A stretch of 64,000 nucleotides of DNA from CADEFX01 sp050260355. Its GTDB lineage: Bacteria > Pseudomonadota > Alphaproteobacteria > Rhizobiales > Hyphomicrobiaceae. Position 1 is the stretch's first letter, and the number at the start of each line of letters is the position of its first letter. A program made the translations under genes and the position numbers. Location: contig JBLNBZ010000048.1 in NCBI GenBank assembly GCA_050260355.1, forward strand, positions 55,394 to 119,393, given 5' to 3'. Of the stretch, positions 16,930 to 25,271 are shown one piece after another. The notes beneath the pieces were generated by a model that was not told where the DNA came from, did not search any database, and saw only the letters and a list, made by a program, of their open reading frames with translations.

Positions 16930-19659
16930 ATGGAATTTCTGGCCGTTCTCCTCGCCATCATCGCAATTTTCGCGGCGCGCTCGGCACGCCAGCAGCTCGA
17001 TGCTATCAGCGCCCGACTAGAGGCGAGCGAGCGCGAGATTGCCGCGCTTCGCGGCGGGGCATCTGCAACGGAACAGGCGCCGCCCGCCACCGGCCCCGCG
17101 GAAGAGCAGGCCGGCGAAGCGGCGAGGGAGATCCCGGATGCTGCGGCCGGCGAACCACCCCGGGAAGCGGAGGCATCATCAGCAGATGGCGCGACAGCCG
17201 GTGCGGTCCCGGGTATCACGCCGTCGGCGGCACCCGATCTCGATGAAGGACGCGTCTTCACGCGCTCGCTCGAGGAGCGGATCGGCACGCGTTGGGCGGT
17301 CTGGGTCGGCGGCATCGCGTTGGCACTTGGCGGCGTCTTGCTCGTGCGGTTCTCGATCGAGCAGGGCCTGTTCGGGCCCGGTGCACGCATCATCATGGGC
17401 GCGTTGTTCGCGGCGGCGCTGATCGGCGCGGGGGAATGGTTTCGCCGCAGCGAGCAGAAGCTTCCGATCGAAGCAATTCCCGCGGCGCACATCCCAAGCG
17501 TGCTGACCGCGGCCGGAACGATGACGGCGTTCGGCACCATCTACGCGGCGCACGCGCTCTATGACTTCATCGGCCCGGCTGCCGCCTTCATCCTGCTCGG
17601 GCTGGTCGGGATCGCGACCATGCTGGCCGCGGCGCTGCATGGTCCCGCTCTGGCGGGCCTCGGGCTGGTCGCCTCCTACGCGGCGCCGGTGCTCGTGTCA
17701 TCCGCCCAGCCCAATCCATGGCCTGTCGTCATCTACCTGGCCGTTGTCGCCGCCTCGGCCTACGGGCTCGCGCGCCTGCGACGCTGGCTCTGGCTCGCCG
17801 CGCTGGCGGTTGCCGGCGCCTTCCTTTGGGGGCTTCCGTTCCTCGATCACATGTTGCCGGGCGACGGCGACTGGACGCTTGCAGGCTATACGCATGTGCT
17901 CGTGCAGCTCGTATTGGCCTCGCTGTTCCTGGCCATCGAGCCGAACATCGGCATGCGCGATGACGTTGCCGCGCCAGACCCGGTCGCATCGCCGGCGCTC
18001 GGCGCGCTCACTCTGCTTGCCATGGCAATGCTGCTGCAGAGCCGCTACGGCGCAGGAGCGCTAGTGCCGTTCGCGGTTGCGACAGCCGCAATCCTGTCTG
18101 CGACGGCCTATGTCACTCCGCCTGCCGCCGCAGCCGCACCGTTCGCAGGGCTCGTTGCACTGGCCGCAGTGAGCGCCTGGCCCGGGCTTGCGGAGCCGCC
18201 ACCGGTGACGCAGCTCGCGCCTGCCTTGGCCGGCGTCCTCAGGCTGCCCGAGAACGTGACGAGCTTCCTGCTCTTCTCCGCGGTGATGTCGCTCGGAATC
18301 GCAGTCCTAGCCGGCTACAGGCTGTGGCTTGGACGAACGCTCACCGCCGTGGTGGGCGGATTGTACGCGCTCGCAGCGACCGCAACGCCGTTGCTTGCAC
18401 TCGTGATCGCCTACCTGCGCGTGACGCAGTTCGATACATCGATCCCGTTCGCACTCGGTGGCGCCGCTCTAGGAACGATCTTCGTACTCGCCGCGGAGCG
18501 GTTGCTGGCGCGCGAGCGAGAGATCCCGTCGGCGTCGGCATCGCTGGCGACCGGCGCGTTCGCCGCGGCTGCGATTGCAGCGCTGAGCTTCGCGCTCGTG
18601 GCGATCCTCGATCGCGGCTACCTGACCGTGGCGTTCGCCTTGGCGGCTCTGGGCACGGCCTATGTTGCCACCATCAGGGACATTCCGCTTCTGCGCTATG
18701 CGGTGACGGCGCTCGGTCTCGTCGTGCTCGGCCGCGTGGTTTGGGACCCGGTGATCATGGGCGCCGAGGTGGGGCGAACCCCGATCTTCAATTGGCTCCT
18801 GCTCGGCTACGGTGTGCCGGCCGTCGGGTTTGCCGCCTCGGCTGTCCTGCTGCAGACGCGGGCGGAGGACCTGGCCGTGCGGCTGTCACAGGCGCTGGCC
18901 ATCCTGTTTGCAGCCTTGCTGTTCTACTTCCAGATCCGCCACGCACTCAACGATGGCGATCCGCTGGCACCGACCTCCGGCCACATCGAGGCCGGGCTGT
19001 TCGCGCTGACCAGTCTCGGCTTCTCGTATGTGCTGATGCGCATGGACATGGCGCGCGCCAATCCGGTTTTCCACATGGCCTCGCTGTTGTTCGGTGCCAT
19101 CAGCGCGTTCCTCGTCCTGTTCGGCTTGGGTTTGCTGGAGAATCCTCTTCTCAATGCGGACCCGGTCCGAGGCGTGACGGTCTTCAGCTCGCTGATGCTG
19201 GCCTACCTGTTGCCGGGCCTCATGGCCACGCTGACGGCGCGTCATGCACGCGGAGTGCGCCCGCACTGGTACGTGACCGGCATGGCGGTCCTGGCGGGCC
19301 TGCTGCTCTTTACGTACGTCACGCTCGAGGTGCGGCACGCCTTTCATGGCGAGGATATCGGGCTCCTGCGCCATACGTCGAGCCCTGAGGTGTGGACGTA
19401 CTCAGCCGCCTGGCTCGCCCTGGGGCTGGTCTTCCTGGCCTATGGAATCTGGCGCGGCTCGCGCGAAGCGCGCATGGCGTCGGCGGCGCTCGTCATTCTG
19501 TCCGTGGCCAAGGTATTCCTGCTCGATCTGGCGGGACTTACCGGGCTGTGGCGGGCGCTGTCGTTCATCAGCCTCGGGGTCGTGCTGATCGGGATCGGCC
19601 TTGCCTACCAGAAGCTGGTGTTCGCGCGGCCACGGCCGACGATAGTGCCGTCGCAATGA
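16930..19659 (+). CDS. DUF2339 family polytopic membrane protein
   Basis: A protein of 909 residues. After a signal-anchor (MEFLAVLLAIIAIFAA) and a short coiled coil (residues 20-45) comes an Ala/Pro/Glu linker, the conserved RIGTRWAVWVGGIALALGG segment, and then roughly two dozen hydrophobic segments to the C-terminus. This is the arrangement of the DUF2339 family, predicted inner-membrane proteins of unknown function. A TATAAT-like hexamer lies at 16832-16837, but no matching -35 is seen. It stands alone; the next gene is convergent four bases after its stop. Confidence 0.85.
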   Translation: MEFLAVLLAIIAIFAARSARQQLDAISARLEASEREIAALRGGASATEQAPPATGPAEEQAGEAAREIPDAAAGEPPREAEASSADGATAGAVPGITPSAAPDLDEGRVFTRSLEERIGTRWAVWVGGIALALGGVLLVRFSIEQGLFGPGARIIMGALFAAALIGAGEWFRRSEQKLPIEAIPAAHIPSVLTAAGTMTAFGTIYAAHALYDFIGPAAAFILLGLVGIATMLAAALHGPALAGLGLVASYAAPVLVSSAQPNPWPVVIYLAVVAASAYGLARLRRWLWLAALAVAGAFLWGLPFLDHMLPGDGDWTLAGYTHVLVQLVLASLFLAIEPNIGMRDDVAAPDPVASPALGALTLLAMAMLLQSRYGAGALVPFAVATAAILSATAYVTPPAAAAAPFAGLVALAAVSAWPGLAEPPPVTQLAPALAGVLRLPENVTSFLLFSAVMSLGIAVLAGYRLWLGRTLTAVVGGLYALAATATPLLALVIAYLRVTQFDTSIPFALGGAALGTIFVLAAERLLAREREIPSASASLATGAFAAAAIAALSFALVAILDRGYLTVAFALAALGTAYVATIRDIPLLRYAVTALGLVVLGRVVWDPVIMGAEVGRTPIFNWLLLGYGVPAVGFAASAVLLQTRAEDLAVRLSQALAILFAALLFYFQIRHALNDGDPLAPTSGHIEAGLFALTSLGFSYVLMRMDMARANPVFHMASLLFGAISAFLVLFGLGLLENPLLNADPVRGVTVFSSLMLAYLLPGLMATLTARHARGVRPHWYVTGMAVLAGLLLFTYVTLEVRHAFHGEDIGLLRHTSSPEVWTYSAAWLALGLVFLAYGIWRGSREARMASAALVILSVAKVFLLDLAGLTGLWRALSFISLGVVLIGIGLAYQKLVFARPRPTIVPSQ

Positions 19660-19663
19660 CCCA

Positions 19664-20434
19664 TCAGCCGGTCGGCAGCTTGATCCAGTTGTAGAGCGCG
19701 ATGCCCCCGTCGACCGCCAGCGTCGTGCCGGTGACGTAGCGCGAGAAGCGGTCCGACAAGAGAGCCACGGCGGGCCCCGCCATGTCCTCGGCGGTGCCGA
19801 GGCGGCCGAGCGGCACCTTGCCTGAGAAGTCGTGCTCGCCCGCGTTGAAGCCGCCGCCGGGCACGGCGCCCGGAGCCAGCGCATTGACGCGGATGCCGGC
19901 TGGCCCGAACGCGCGCGCAAGCTCGCGCACGACCATGGTCTGGCCGGCCTTCGAGGCCGAGTAGTGCGGAATGTTGCGCGGTGTGTAGGCGTGCAGCGAG
20001 GTAATGAACAGCATGCGGCCCCTGATACCCGAGCGCTGCATGGAGAGCCCAATCTCGCGCGCGAGAAAGAAGCCTGAGCGCACGTTGACGGTGACCATGC
20101 CGTCCCAGACGTCCTCGGTGACGGCGAGGGCGCTGTCGGTCTCCTTGCGCGGCGGCGAGGCCGAGTGCACGAACATGTCGAGACGGCGCCCATCGAGCTT
20201 GGCGAGAAGGTCGCGCCAGCCGTGCTTGGTGGCGAGATCGATGGTGATAGCGTCGGCAGCGCCGCCGGCGCCAATGATGGCTTGGCAGGTTTCGGCGTTG
20301 CGGGCTGCGTCGACGTCGGCGAGCACCACGGTCGCGCCCTCGCGGGCCAGCGCCTCGGCAATGGCGCGGCCTATGTTGGAGCCGGCACCCGTGACGAGCG
20401 CGGTTTCGCCGCTGAACAAGCCTGTCGAGGTCAT
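19664..20434 (-). CDS. SDR-family oxidoreductase
   Basis: A protein of 256 residues with a complete classical SDR active site: TGAGSNIG (residues 15-22), Ser146, Tyr158 and Lys162 in PHYSASKAG, and C-terminal VTGTTLAVDGGIALYNW. The usual NNAG element is replaced by VHSAS. The substrate is not identifiable. The start at 20434 is preferred over an upstream in-frame start because the SDR fold begins directly after it. It lies 54 bases downstream of sspB on the same strand. Confidence 0.88.
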   Translation of the reverse strand: MTSTGLFSGETALVTGAGSNIGRAIAEALAREGATVVLADVDAARNAETCQAIIGAGGAADAITIDLATKHGWRDLLAKLDGRRLDMFVHSASPPRKETDSALAVTEDVWDGMVTVNVRSGFFLAREIGLSMQRSGIRGRMLFITSLHAYTPRNIPHYSASKAGQTMVVRELARAFGPAGIRVNALAPGAVPGGGFNAGEHDFSGKVPLGRLGTAEDMAGPAVALLSDRFSRYVTGTTLAVDGGIALYNWIKLPTG

Positions 20435-20488
20435 CTTGGCGCCCCCAGAGAACAGCAAGCGGAGCATGCCCGGGATCGGCGAGCCGCG

Positions 20489-21244
20489 TTACTTCTTGCG
20501 AAACTGATCCAGGCTAACGACCTTTGCGCTCTCGACCGGCTCCGACTTGGACATGGGCTCCGCCGGCTTCACCTGGGTCAGGGCCGGGCTGGGCTTGGAC
20601 GGCGCGGGGACCTTTGGGCCGGCGGCAGCCGGAGCGGCATCGTTGTCCTGCCTCGTATCCGACTTCGCTTCGGCGGCCTTGTCCGCTTTCGATCGGCGAG
20701 GCGGACGCTCGCGGCGGCGGTCGGGGCGCTCCGGAGCCGGCCTTGCAGGCTGCCGTGCGTCCGTCCGCACGATTCCGGTCGGAAGGTCCGACAGCGCGTC
20801 CGCCTGCGGCTCGGTTGCGAGCGCACGCCGCGCCGACTCCGACGTCAGCTCCGACTCCTCGAACTGCAGCCCATAAGGGACGCTTGGATCGAAGAACACC
20901 TTGACCGCGCGATAGGGAATGACCAGCCGCTCGGGAATGCTGTCGAACGTCAGGTTCACTTCGAACCGGTCCTCGGAGACCACCAGACCCCAGAAGCGGT
21001 GCTGCAGAACGATGGTCATCTCCTCGGGGTACTTTTCCCTGAGCCGCTTGGAGACGATGGTTCCCGGAGCCTGCGTGTTGAACGCGATGTAGAAGTGATG
21101 GTCGCCCGGCAATCCCGACTTGGCCACGCGCGAAAGCACGCCGCGCACAACGCCCCGCATGGCGTCCTGTGCAAGGGCTTCGTAGTCGATGTGCTGACCA
21201 GCAGTCATTGTCGAGTGGTGAACGCCCCCTGTGCTACCCTTCAT
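20489..21244 (-). CDS. sspB: SspB-family ClpXP adaptor (alpha type)
   Basis: A protein of 251 residues. SspB binds the tmRNA-encoded degradation tag on stalled translation products and delivers them to ClpXP. The substrate-binding domain covers about residues 15-150: IDYEALAQDAMRGVVRGVLS, then FYIAFNTQAPGTIVSKRLRE, TIVLQHRFWGLVVSEDRFEV and ERLVIPYRAVKVFFDPSV. A long Pro/Ala/Lys-rich linker follows, ending in the short tail VVSLDQFRKK, in the position of the ClpX-docking peptide. GGGGAT precedes the ATG at 21244; an alternative start at 21208 lacks a ribosome site. It lies immediately downstream of ssrA on the same strand, so adaptor and tag RNA are neighbours. Confidence 0.9.
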   Translation of the reverse strand: MKGSTGGVHHSTMTAGQHIDYEALAQDAMRGVVRGVLSRVAKSGLPGDHHFYIAFNTQAPGTIVSKRLREKYPEEMTIVLQHRFWGLVVSEDRFEVNLTFDSIPERLVIPYRAVKVFFDPSVPYGLQFEESELTSESARRALATEPQADALSDLPTGIVRTDARQPARPAPERPDRRRERPPRRSKADKAAEAKSDTRQDNDAAPAAAGPKVPAPSKPSPALTQVKPAEPMSKSEPVESAKVVSLDQFRKK

Positions 21245-21269
21245 TCTATCCCCGTTACCGGAGAAGAGT

Positions 21270-21645
21270 GAAGTGGAGGGCTTCTGTTGCCCGGTGCCCT
21301 CCGTACCGCGCCTGACGTTGCTAGACGCCAGGACTTCAAGTTCAGGCTAGTCCAGCTGCATTACGCAGCGAGAGCTGCCTCAGCATAGTTGTCGTTGGCA
21401 ACTATTCTGATTGACCCGATAACGGCGGTATCATGCCGGGCGAAAGCGCGCCCTTTACACCCTCGTCGATCCTATTTCGCCCCCATCAAATGCCGCCCGC
21501 ACTGCGGGAGCACCGATCTTACCTGCTCGCCTTGGACCGCACCCGAGCGGTCCTCGGCGGCATTTGGTGGAGGCGCCGGGTACTGCCCCCGGGTCCGATG
21601 GGCTTATTCCGACGTCCATTTATCGCCATAGCCGAACGAATCCGG
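21270..21645 (-). ncRNA. ssrA: Two-piece (permuted) transfer-messenger RNA
   Basis: Read on the minus strand, the gene order is permuted as in alphaproteobacteria. The acceptor piece comes first and ends at 21565 with the encoded CCA; its T-stem is CCGGG/CCCGG around the loop GGCAGTA. An 80-base intervening segment (21564-21485) follows. The coding piece begins at 21484 with GGGGGCG, which pairs with CGCCTCC of the acceptor piece. The third pair is G-U, the alanine identity determinant. The tag frame is at 21399-21361: GCC AAC GAC AAC TAT GCT GAG GCA GCT CTC GCT GCG TAA, encoding ANDNYAEAALAA. A 7-base-pair hairpin at 21275-21302 closes the 3' region. The outer ends are approximate. Confidence 0.95.
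21275..21302 (-). terminator. ssrA: Hairpin at the 3' end of the tmRNA coding piece
   Basis: GGAGGGC and GCCCTCC form a perfect 7-base-pair stem with a 14-base loop, followed by a pyrimidine-rich but not T-tract sequence. It may be the last structural hairpin of the RNA or a weak terminator. Because the sspB start is only about 30 bases away, read-through into sspB is plausible. Confidence 0.45.
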
Positions 21646-21652
21646 CACACCC

Positions 21653-21658
21653 AATATA
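21653..21658 (-). promoter_or_regulatory. Candidate -10 element of ssrA
   Basis: TATATT on the minus strand, a few bases before the inferred start of the tmRNA acceptor piece near 21645. A T-rich stretch further upstream could serve as a weak -35. The assignment rests on position only. Confidence 0.4.
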
Positions 21659-21785
21659 TGACGGGATGAGCACAAAAAAAAGATTGCCGATGAGACTCCA
21701 TCGACGCCACGTGCTCTCTAGCTCTACAGATGGCGTTAGCTGCCAGCCTGCTCGACGGTAGCGTGCACGCCCAAATCGGGTTCCC

Positions 21786-22562
21786 ATGACGCTGTCGGCC
21801 TTCATCCTCGGTCAACCACGTTACTCCGCAAGCACACCTTGGCGCCCGGGCTGGGCCATCGCGGCTGCGGTCCTGATGTTCCTTGCGGCCCAGTTTGTGG
21901 CTGCGGCGCTGTTCCCGTGGATCGAAGATGTCTCGCCAAGCCAGCTCCCGCCGACGTCGGGCAGCCCGACGAGCATCGAGCCAGGCGCCATCGAGGCGCT
22001 GATGGTTTGGCTGCTCCTGATACAGGTCACCGTCGTGGCGCTTGTCCTTGTCGCAGCCAGCCTGTTCGGCGGTGACTTCCGCCGCGTGCTGCAGCTCGAC
22101 CATATCGACGGCGGCGCCCGCAGCGTCGGCTACGCAATCCTGTTGATGGCGGTCCTGCTCGGAGCGTTCAACATTCTCGTCTACGTGTTGGGTCAGTCCG
22201 ACATCCTGGCGGATATGCAGCTTTATACGGCGTTCATGCACTCCGACTCGTGGGCGGTGGCTGCCGTGGCGATCGGCCTGGGCGCGCCGCTGATGGAAGA
22301 GCTGCTGTTTCGAGGTTTCCTCCTCTCCGCGCTCGCCCAGACCAGGTTCGGGTTTCCAGCCGCCTCGGTGCTGACGACCCTGGCGTGGGCTGCCCTGCAC
22401 TGGGGCTATTCGTTCGTTGGGCTGCTCGAGGTCTGCCTCGTCGGCTTCTACTTCTGCTGGCTGCTCTGGCGAACGGGCAGCCTGTGGCCCGCGCTCATCT
22501 GCCACGCGGCCTACAATTCGTTTCTCATGCTCCTGTTGCGATTTGTAAACATACCGACGTAA
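21786..22562 (+). CDS. CPBP-family intramembrane metalloprotease
   Basis: A protein of 258 residues with about six to eight membrane segments. The three CPBP (type II CAAX prenyl protease/Abi) motifs are present: EELLFRG at residues 171-177, the second His in ALHWG (His205) and HAAYN at 240-244. The family comprises membrane-embedded glutamic-type/metallo proteases; in bacteria substrates are mostly unknown. It lies 33 bases upstream of thyA and may start this plus-strand run. It is divergent from ssrA, and the 120-base gap between them would hold both promoters. No strong ribosome site is seen before the ATG. Confidence 0.88.
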   Translation: MTLSAFILGQPRYSASTPWRPGWAIAAAVLMFLAAQFVAAALFPWIEDVSPSQLPPTSGSPTSIEPGAIEALMVWLLLIQVTVVALVLVAASLFGGDFRRVLQLDHIDGGARSVGYAILLMAVLLGAFNILVYVLGQSDILADMQLYTAFMHSDSWAVAAVAIGLGAPLMEELLFRGFLLSALAQTRFGFPAASVLTTLAWAALHWGYSFVGLLEVCLVGFYFCWLLWRTGSLWPALICHAAYNSFLMLLLRFVNIPT

Positions 22563-22594
22563 GCGCCTGCGCAGAATCGGGTTAGACTTGCGCC

Positions 22595-23389
22595 ATGCAC
22601 CAGTACCTCGACCTCATGCGCCGGGTCAGAACCCAGGGCGTCAGGAAGACGGATCGCACAGGGACCGGGACGCTGTCCGTCTTCGGCCATCAGATGCGCT
22701 TCGATCTGAGAGACGGATTCCCGCTCGTCACGACCAAGAAGCTGCATCTGAAGTCGATCATCCACGAGCTGATCTGGTTCCTGGCTGGTGACACGAACAC
22801 CGCCTACCTGAAGCGGCACGGCATCTCGATCTGGGACGAGTGGGCCGATGAGAATGGGGACCTCGGTCCCGTCTACGGCAAGCAATGGCGGTCCTGGGCG
22901 ACGCCGGACGGACGCACCGTCGACCAGATCAAGGAAGCGGTCGAGACGCTGAAAACCAACCCGGACAGCCGCCGCATTATCGTGACGGCGTGGAACCCGG
23001 CGGACCTTCCCGACATGGCGCTGGCGCCCTGCCACTGCCTGTTCCAGTTCTATGTGGCGGACGGGCGGCTCTCCTGCCAGCTCTATCAGCGCTCAGCGGA
23101 CGTGTTTCTCGGCGTGCCGTTCAATATCGCCAGCTATGCCTTGCTGACCATGATGATGGCGCAGGTGACGGGCCTCGCTCCCGGCGATTTCGTGCACACG
23201 TTCGGCGACGCGCATCTCTACCTGAACCATCTCGAGCAAGCCGACCTGCAGCTATCGCGCACGCCGCGAGCGCTGCCGCGCATGGCGATCAACCCGGCGG
23301 TGCGGTCGATCTTCGATTTCAGGTACGAGGACTTCGAGCTGACCGGCTACGACCCGCACCCGCACATCAAGGCCGAGGTGGCGGTTTGA
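22595..23389 (+). CDS. thyA: Thymidylate synthase
   Basis: A protein of 264 residues, the standard ThyA length. It methylates dUMP to dTMP using methylene-tetrahydrofolate, producing dihydrofolate. Motifs: RTGTGTLSVFGHQMRFDL, FPLVTTKKLHLKSIIHELIW, the catalytic Cys146 in APCHCLFQFYV, and the nucleotide-binding QRSADVFLGVPFNIASYA. It overlaps folA by four bases, which makes sense because folA recycles the dihydrofolate that ThyA produces. Confidence 0.98.
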   Translation: MHQYLDLMRRVRTQGVRKTDRTGTGTLSVFGHQMRFDLRDGFPLVTTKKLHLKSIIHELIWFLAGDTNTAYLKRHGISIWDEWADENGDLGPVYGKQWRSWATPDGRTVDQIKEAVETLKTNPDSRRIIVTAWNPADLPDMALAPCHCLFQFYVADGRLSCQLYQRSADVFLGVPFNIASYALLTMMMAQVTGLAPGDFVHTFGDAHLYLNHLEQADLQLSRTPRALPRMAINPAVRSIFDFRYEDFELTGYDPHPHIKAEVAV

Positions 23390-23934
23390 CCGATGCGACG
23401 GTACGCGTAGCCCTTGTCGTTGCTGCCGCACAGAACGGCGTCATCGGCCGCGGAGGCAAGCTGCCGTGGCGGCTCTCGGGCGACCTCAAGCTGTTCCGGC
23501 GACTGACCCTCGGCAAGCCTGTCATCATGGGCCGCAAGACGTATGAGTCGATTGGCAAGCCGCTCGATAAGCGCGACAATATCTTGGTGAGCCGCGACCC
23601 TTCCTTTTCGGCCCCAGGCGTGCTCGTTTTTTCGAGCGTGGACGCGGCACTCGCGCGGGCGAGAATCCTTGCACGCCAGCGTGGCGTGGACGAAGTCTGC
23701 ATCATCGGCGGGGCCGAGATCTATCGCGCGACGCTTGGAGTTGCAGATCACATCTATCTGACGCGGGTGAAAGCCTCCCCGCAAGGCGACACCTACTTTC
23801 CAGAGCCCGATCCAAAGATGTGGCGGGAAAGCGCCAGGGAGCCAATTGCCCGTGGTCCGAGCGATCCTTATGAGGCCGAGCTGGTGGTGCTCGACCGAAT
23901 CCAACAAGGATGCGGCCCAACCTCTACCCGCTAA
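23386..23934 (+). CDS. folA: Dihydrofolate reductase (TTG start)
   Basis: A protein of 182 residues. It reduces dihydrofolate to tetrahydrofolate with NADPH. Motifs: ALVVAAAQNGVIGRGGKLPW, the catalytic acid Asp33 in RLSGDLKLF, PVIMGRKTYESIGKPL, ILVSRD and the cofactor site CIIGGAEIY. The only in-frame start is TTG at 23386, overlapping the thyA stop as TTGA, with GAGGTGG just upstream. Translation is therefore probably coupled to thyA. No ATG or GTG exists between this point and the conserved core. Confidence 0.94.
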   Translation: MTDATVRVALVVAAAQNGVIGRGGKLPWRLSGDLKLFRRLTLGKPVIMGRKTYESIGKPLDKRDNILVSRDPSFSAPGVLVFSSVDAALARARILARQRGVDEVCIIGGAEIYRATLGVADHIYLTRVKASPQGDTYFPEPDPKMWRESAREPIARGPSDPYEAELVVLDRIQQGCGPTSTR

Positions 23935-24168
23935 AGCCAATCGGCAGCAGGAATTCCAGAAAGGCCCGATGGCACGCACAAGCTCTTGAACCGCCTTCGG
24001 ACATTACCAATGTGCGCAGCATCGTTTGCGCGGGTTGGCCGGCTTGGCCTATAAGCTGTTCCAGGCAAGAAATTCCACGCAGGGACGATAGGGTGGGGTT
24101 CCGGTCGGATGTCCGTCCGGAGGACCCAGCATACCCCGGACCCGGCACAATGAAGGAAGGCACAGATC

Positions 24169-25269
24169 ATGCCTTGGAGTAATCAGGGCGGCGGGTGGAA
24201 GGGCGGCGGAGGAGGCGGGCCTTGGGGCTCCGGGCCTTCGGGCGGCGGACATCAACCCGATCTGGAGGAGCTGCTGAAGCGCAGCCAGGATCGCCTGAAG
24301 CAAGTCATGCCGGGCGCCGGCATTCCCGGGCCACTGATCGTGCTGCTGGCAGCCGCGCTTGTCGCCATCGTGTGCTTCTACGCGTTCACGTTTCGCGTCA
24401 ATCCAGACGAGCTCGGCGTCGTGATGCGCTTCGGGCAGTTCATCCGTCAGGAGCCTCCCGGGCTGCATTTCCGGCTGCCGTACCCGATCGAGGAGGTGCG
24501 CCTGCCCAAGGTGACCCGGCAGAACATCATCGAGATCGGAATGCGTACCGGCACCGGCACGGGCCGCGGATTTGCCGGCGGCTCCCGCGATGTGCCGGAA
24601 GAGAGCCTGATGCTGACCGGCGACGAGAACATCGTCGACGTCGACTTCGTCGTCTATTGGCGCATCAGAGACGCCGCACAGTATCTGTTCAACATCCAGA
24701 ACCCGGAAGTGACGGTCAAGGAAGTGGCCGAGAGCGCGATGCGCGAGATTGTCGGCCAATCCAACATTCAGCCGATCCTCACAGAAGCAAGGCAGAAGAC
24801 CGAAATGGCCGTGCAGAAGCTGATGCAGGACACGCTCGACGCCTACGCAGCGGGCATCCGCATCGACCAGGTGCAATTGCAGAAGGTGGACCCGCCATCG
24901 CAGGTCATTGACGCGTTCCGCGACGTTCAGGCCGCGCGCGCCGACAAGGAGAGGCTCCAGAACGAGGCTACGACCTACGCCAATCGCATCGTGCCCGAGG
25001 CGCGAGGCGAGGCGGAGCGCATCCTGCAGGCTGCGGAAGGCTACAAGCAGCAGTCGGTGGCGGAGGCGACCGGCCAGGCAGCCCGCTTCCTCAAGATCTA
25101 TGACGAGTACCGCAAGGCGCCCGAGGTGACGCGCAAACGCATGTTCCTCGAGACCATGGAGCGTGTGCTCAGCGGCACCGACAAGATCATCCTGGACAGC
25201 AAGGGCCAGAACGTCGTGCCGTACCTGCCGCTCGACCAGCTGCAGCGCAAGCCGCAAGGAAATCAGTAG
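24169..25269 (+). CDS. hflK: FtsH protease modulator HflK
   Basis: A protein of 366 residues. HflK and HflC form a large periplasm-facing SPFH (prohibitin-like) cage that regulates the membrane protease FtsH. Visible features: a Gly-rich N-terminus (NQGGGWKGGGGGGPWG), one membrane segment at about residues 52-74, the SPFH/PHB domain (FRVNPDELGVVMRFGQF onwards) and a C-terminal Ala/Glu-rich coiled coil. GAAGG precedes the ATG. hflC follows two bases after the stop. Confidence 0.96.
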   Translation: MPWSNQGGGWKGGGGGGPWGSGPSGGGHQPDLEELLKRSQDRLKQVMPGAGIPGPLIVLLAAALVAIVCFYAFTFRVNPDELGVVMRFGQFIRQEPPGLHFRLPYPIEEVRLPKVTRQNIIEIGMRTGTGTGRGFAGGSRDVPEESLMLTGDENIVDVDFVVYWRIRDAAQYLFNIQNPEVTVKEVAESAMREIVGQSNIQPILTEARQKTEMAVQKLMQDTLDAYAAGIRIDQVQLQKVDPPSQVIDAFRDVQAARADKERLQNEATTYANRIVPEARGEAERILQAAEGYKQQSVAEATGQAARFLKIYDEYRKAPEVTRKRMFLETMERVLSGTDKIILDSKGQNVVPYLPLDQLQRKPQGNQ

Positions 25270-25271
25270 TC

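Noticed and set aside
21519..22505. Long minus-strand frame running across part of ssrA and the CPBP gene
   Set aside because: It overlaps the tmRNA acceptor piece and a clear protease gene; its composition is antisense-like.
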